DNA of 64,000 nucleotides from Sphingobium sp. CAP-1 (GTDB lineage Bacteria > Pseudomonadota > Alphaproteobacteria > Sphingomonadales > Sphingomonadaceae): contig NZ_CP046252.1 in the NCBI RefSeq assembly GCF_009720145.1, positions 1,054,001 through 1,118,000 on the forward strand, written 5' to 3'. Under the pieces are notes generated by a model that was not told where the DNA came from, made no database searches, and was given only the letters and a program-made list of their open reading frames with translations. The stretch's first letter is position 1, and every line of letters starts with the position of its first letter. The position numbers were made by a program, and so were the translations under genes. This document shows, piece by piece, positions 61,038 through 64,000 of the stretch.

Positions 61038-62266
61038 CCCTCGCCCTTCAGCACATAGAGATGGACGCCGCCATAGATGGCCGACCGGTCGCGCGCGGTA
61101 TAATCGCGCGACGCATCGGCCTGATAGGTCCAGCGATCCAGCACCGCGCCCACCACCCGGCCCGGCAATATGCTCGGCTCGCCGGCGGTGCGGAACAGCA
61201 CGCGCGCGCCCGGCTTTGCCGTCCGCGTGATCTGCGCCCACAGCGCGTTCAACTGATCGTCGTCCATCCAGTCCTGCGCGTCGAGCAGGATATAGCGGTC
61301 GCAGGAGGCCGCCGGCTGGCTGGCGAGGAAGTCGGTGAAATTGACGTGCCGCACATCGACCCGCTGCGCCCGCGCCCGCACCGCATCATGGTTCGCCGCC
61401 TGCAAATAGGGCGGCAACGGCCCCTCACCCCCGGCATAGCCGCGCCCGAACGCCTGCACCGCGAAATAATTGTCCTTCAGGTCAAAATCGCAGGCCAGCT
61501 TCTCCAGCCGCGCCTTCAGCACGCTGTCCATCCGGTCGTCGCCGGCCAGCGCCTCGAACTGGGCGGGCGGGATGCCCAGGCCGAACAGCGAGGCGGGCTG
61601 GCTGGTCAGCCAGCGCACAAAGCCCTTGTCGAAGATCGGCGCCAGTTCGCGGTGAAAGATTTCGCGCTGCTCCTCCCGGCTCTGCGCGTCCAGCATCCGC
61701 CGGGGATTGATACCATGCAACCGCGCCAGCAGGTGCGCCGCGCCGATGAAGCGGCCCAGCAACCCATGTTTGTAGATGCCACGGGCGAACCCGCCGATGC
61801 GGCGACGGCCGATCAGGTCGCGCCCCTCCCAATAGCGGCGCGTCGCCTCGTCCAGATGCGGCGCGACATGATGGCGATAGGCGGCGATATTGGCCTTGTC
61901 GTCGGCGCGGGCGAAGAAGCGGTGGAAGGCGGCATGATCGGGCAGGGTCCGCGCCGCCGTCCGCTTCAGCTTGTTGAGCGCGATATGCGCGGTATTGAGG
62001 TCGACCGCCGTGATCTTCGCGGGGTCGGCGGTCAGGTAGGACAGCACGTTGCAGCCGCCCGACGCGATCGTCACCACATGGCAATCGGGCGTGATCGCCA
62101 GCGCTTCCATGTCCACCGCCGGATCTTCCCAGATCTGGGCATAGACCAGTCCCCGAAAGGCAAAGGTGAAGGCGCGCTCCAGCAGGCCTTGTTTCGACAG
62201 ATGGCGATGGCGATGCACCGCGCTGGTGATTTTATCATGGGCCTTCTGATCGCTTGCCGCTGCCAT
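61034..62266 (-). CDS. btaA: Diacylglycerol 3-amino-3-carboxypropyltransferase BtaA
   Basis: 410 residues from the ATG at 62266 with GGAG about seven bases upstream. DUF3419/BtaA motifs: AFRGLVYAQIWEDPAVDMEAL, IASGGCNVLSYLTADPAKITAVDLN, WEGRDLIGRR, YILLDAQDWMDDDQLNALW and FRTAGEPSILPGRV. Transfers the 3-amino-3-carboxypropyl group of SAM to diacylglycerol, the first step to betaine lipids. In Sinorhizobium btaAB is induced by PhoB on phosphate limitation. Here a heptamer array lies 61 bp upstream. Confidence 0.94.
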   Translation of the reverse strand: MAAASDQKAHDKITSAVHRHRHLSKQGLLERAFTFAFRGLVYAQIWEDPAVDMEALAITPDCHVVTIASGGCNVLSYLTADPAKITAVDLNTAHIALNKLKRTAARTLPDHAAFHRFFARADDKANIAAYRHHVAPHLDEATRRYWEGRDLIGRRRIGGFARGIYKHGLLGRFIGAAHLLARLHGINPRRMLDAQSREEQREIFHRELAPIFDKGFVRWLTSQPASLFGLGIPPAQFEALAGDDRMDSVLKARLEKLACDFDLKDNYFAVQAFGRGYAGGEGPLPPYLQAANHDAVRARAQRVDVRHVNFTDFLASQPAASCDRYILLDAQDWMDDDQLNALWAQITRTAKPGARVLFRTAGEPSILPGRVVGAVLDRWTYQADASRDYTARDRSAIYGGVHLYVLKGEG

Positions 62267-62326
62267 GGCGCACTCCTCGCTGCCGGGTCGTTGGCAGCGC
62301 CGATAGGGCAATGGCGTGTCGCGCGC

Positions 62327-62355
62327 ATGACGGGTGCATGACGCAATGATGACGC
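62327..62355 (-). promoter_or_regulatory. Pho-box-like array upstream of btaA
   Basis: Three heptamers read on the - strand as GCGTCAT, GCGTCAT, CCGTCAT, starting at 62355, 62344 and 62333, with 4-bp spacers, so exactly 11 bp apart. They match the PhoB half-site CTGTCAT at 5, 5 and 6 of 7 positions. They point toward btaA, whose start is 61 bp downstream. No strong -10 was fixed. Confidence 0.65.
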
Positions 62356-62488
62356 ATCCGCCCGCCACCACCCGCCGTCGCGCAGGGCAAGGGCGCCACC
62401 GTCCAACTCTGACTTTGCGCTGTCACGCGACGCCCCTATATGGGCGCTTTCGCGCGTCCGGCGCGGCTTGAAATATGGAGCAGTTGAA

Positions 62489-63700
<1,212 letters not shown>

Positions 63701-63721
63701 ACGGCACGTCGAGAAGTAGAT

Positions 63722-63791
63722 CGTCATTGCGAGCGTAGCGAAGCAATCCAATGGCGCTCCCTTGGATTGCTTCGCTACGCTCGCAATGACG
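63722..63791. repeat. REP-type inverted repeat with 30-bp perfect arms
   Basis: Arm 63722-63751 starts CGTCATTGCGAGCGTAGCGA and is exactly inverted at 63762-63791, around a 10-nt loop. The core is a widespread bacterial intergenic repeat. It lies between the dehydrogenase stop (63700) and the decarboxylase start (63802). Confidence 0.93.
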
Positions 63792-63801
63792 GAGTGTTTT
63801 C

Positions 63802-64000
63802 ATGGAAACCCGCGCCGGCGATCCCGCCGCTTTCGCCCGCTTCGACCTGTATCGCGTCCCCTCGCCCGCCTTCGTGGTGGATGAGGCGGCGGTGCGCCGC
63901 AACCTGTCCGTCCTGCGCGCCATCGGCGACCGCGCCGGCATCAAGGTGCTGGGCGCGCTCAAGGCCTTCTCCATGTGGTCGCTGGGCGGCGTGGTCGGCG
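63802..64000 (+). CDS. nspC: Carboxynorspermidine decarboxylase (3' cut by window)
   Basis: Only the first 66 codons are in the window, from the ATG at 63802. The visible part (RVPSPAFVVDEAAVRRNLSVL, then KVLGALKAFSMWSLGG) matches the start of PLP-dependent alanine-racemase-fold decarboxylases of the NspC type; the Lys in ALKAFSMW is the PLP-binding lysine. Pairs with the dehydrogenase gene 101 bp upstream in norspermidine/spermidine synthesis. Confidence 0.88.
   Translation, partial: METRAGDPAAFARFDLYRVPSPAFVVDEAAVRRNLSVLRAIGDRAGIKVLGALKAFSMWSLGGVVG

Overview
The window is a GC-rich chromosomal segment from a sphingomonad (Alphaproteobacteria, order Sphingomonadales). Four features support this: a circularly permuted two-piece tmRNA with the tag ANDNEALAIAA, an Hfq made of two tandem Sm domains, the dusB-ntrBC-ntrYX-hfq-hflX gene order, and a fused IspDF. 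Genes are densely packed, with many start/stop overlaps of the ATGA or TGATG type. No prophage, CRISPR array, transposase or integrase was recognised.

Layout. (1) 1-8.8 kb, + strand: RlpA-like protein (cut by the window edge), D-Ala-D-Ala carboxypeptidase, tmk, holB, metG, TatD nuclease, MBL-fold hydrolase, retropepsin-like protease and an MFS transporter form one tight run. (2) 9-10.4 kb: mazG and a secreted TPR protein. (3) 10.4-19.8 kb, - strand: hflX, hfq, ntrX, ntrY, ntrC, ntrB, dusB, a nitrogen/redox signalling and RNA-regulation block. (4) 19.9-29.2 kb: ispDF, CinA-C amidase, COQ10/RatA-like protein, lipA, carbonic anhydrase, NYN-LOTUS protein, acylphosphatase, di-haem peroxidase, the ABC-F protein EttA and an M28 peptidase. 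(5) 29.3-40.3 kb, a more accessory stretch: small lipoprotein, 25-aa membrane peptide, tRNA-Pro(TGG), a fecI-fecR-TonB receptor unit, a frameshifted EEP-family phosphoesterase, and a five-gene putative envelope-glycan cluster (DUF2334 deacetylase, two GT4 glycosyltransferases, a polytopic membrane protein, DUF2141). (6) 40.3-52.3 kb, - strand: a complete type II secretion operon, gspC to gspO. (7) 52.4-62.4 kb: prolyl hydroxylase, CYTH-CHAD protein, a Pro-Thr-linker lipoprotein with a TonB receptor, a TPR protein, ssrA, and betaine-lipid genes btaBA. (8) 62.5-64 kb: carboxynorspermidine dehydrogenase and decarboxylase (polyamine pathway).

The most interesting theme is phosphate limitation. 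Two arrays of PhoB-type heptamers in exact 11-bp register were read by eye. One lies between the CHAD gene and the lipoprotein/receptor pair (54639-54700). The other lies upstream of btaA (62327-62355), which starts phosphorus-free membrane lipid synthesis. With the neighbouring T2SS operon, this suggests a module that secretes or displays a surface lipoprotein and remodels membranes when phosphate is scarce. Other notable items are a 360-bp AT-rich, rare-codon patch inside metG, palindromic repeats read in frame through the leader peptides of pseudopilins GspI and GspG, and a one-base indel in a C5 run that breaks the EEP gene. All calls are by eye; no search was run.
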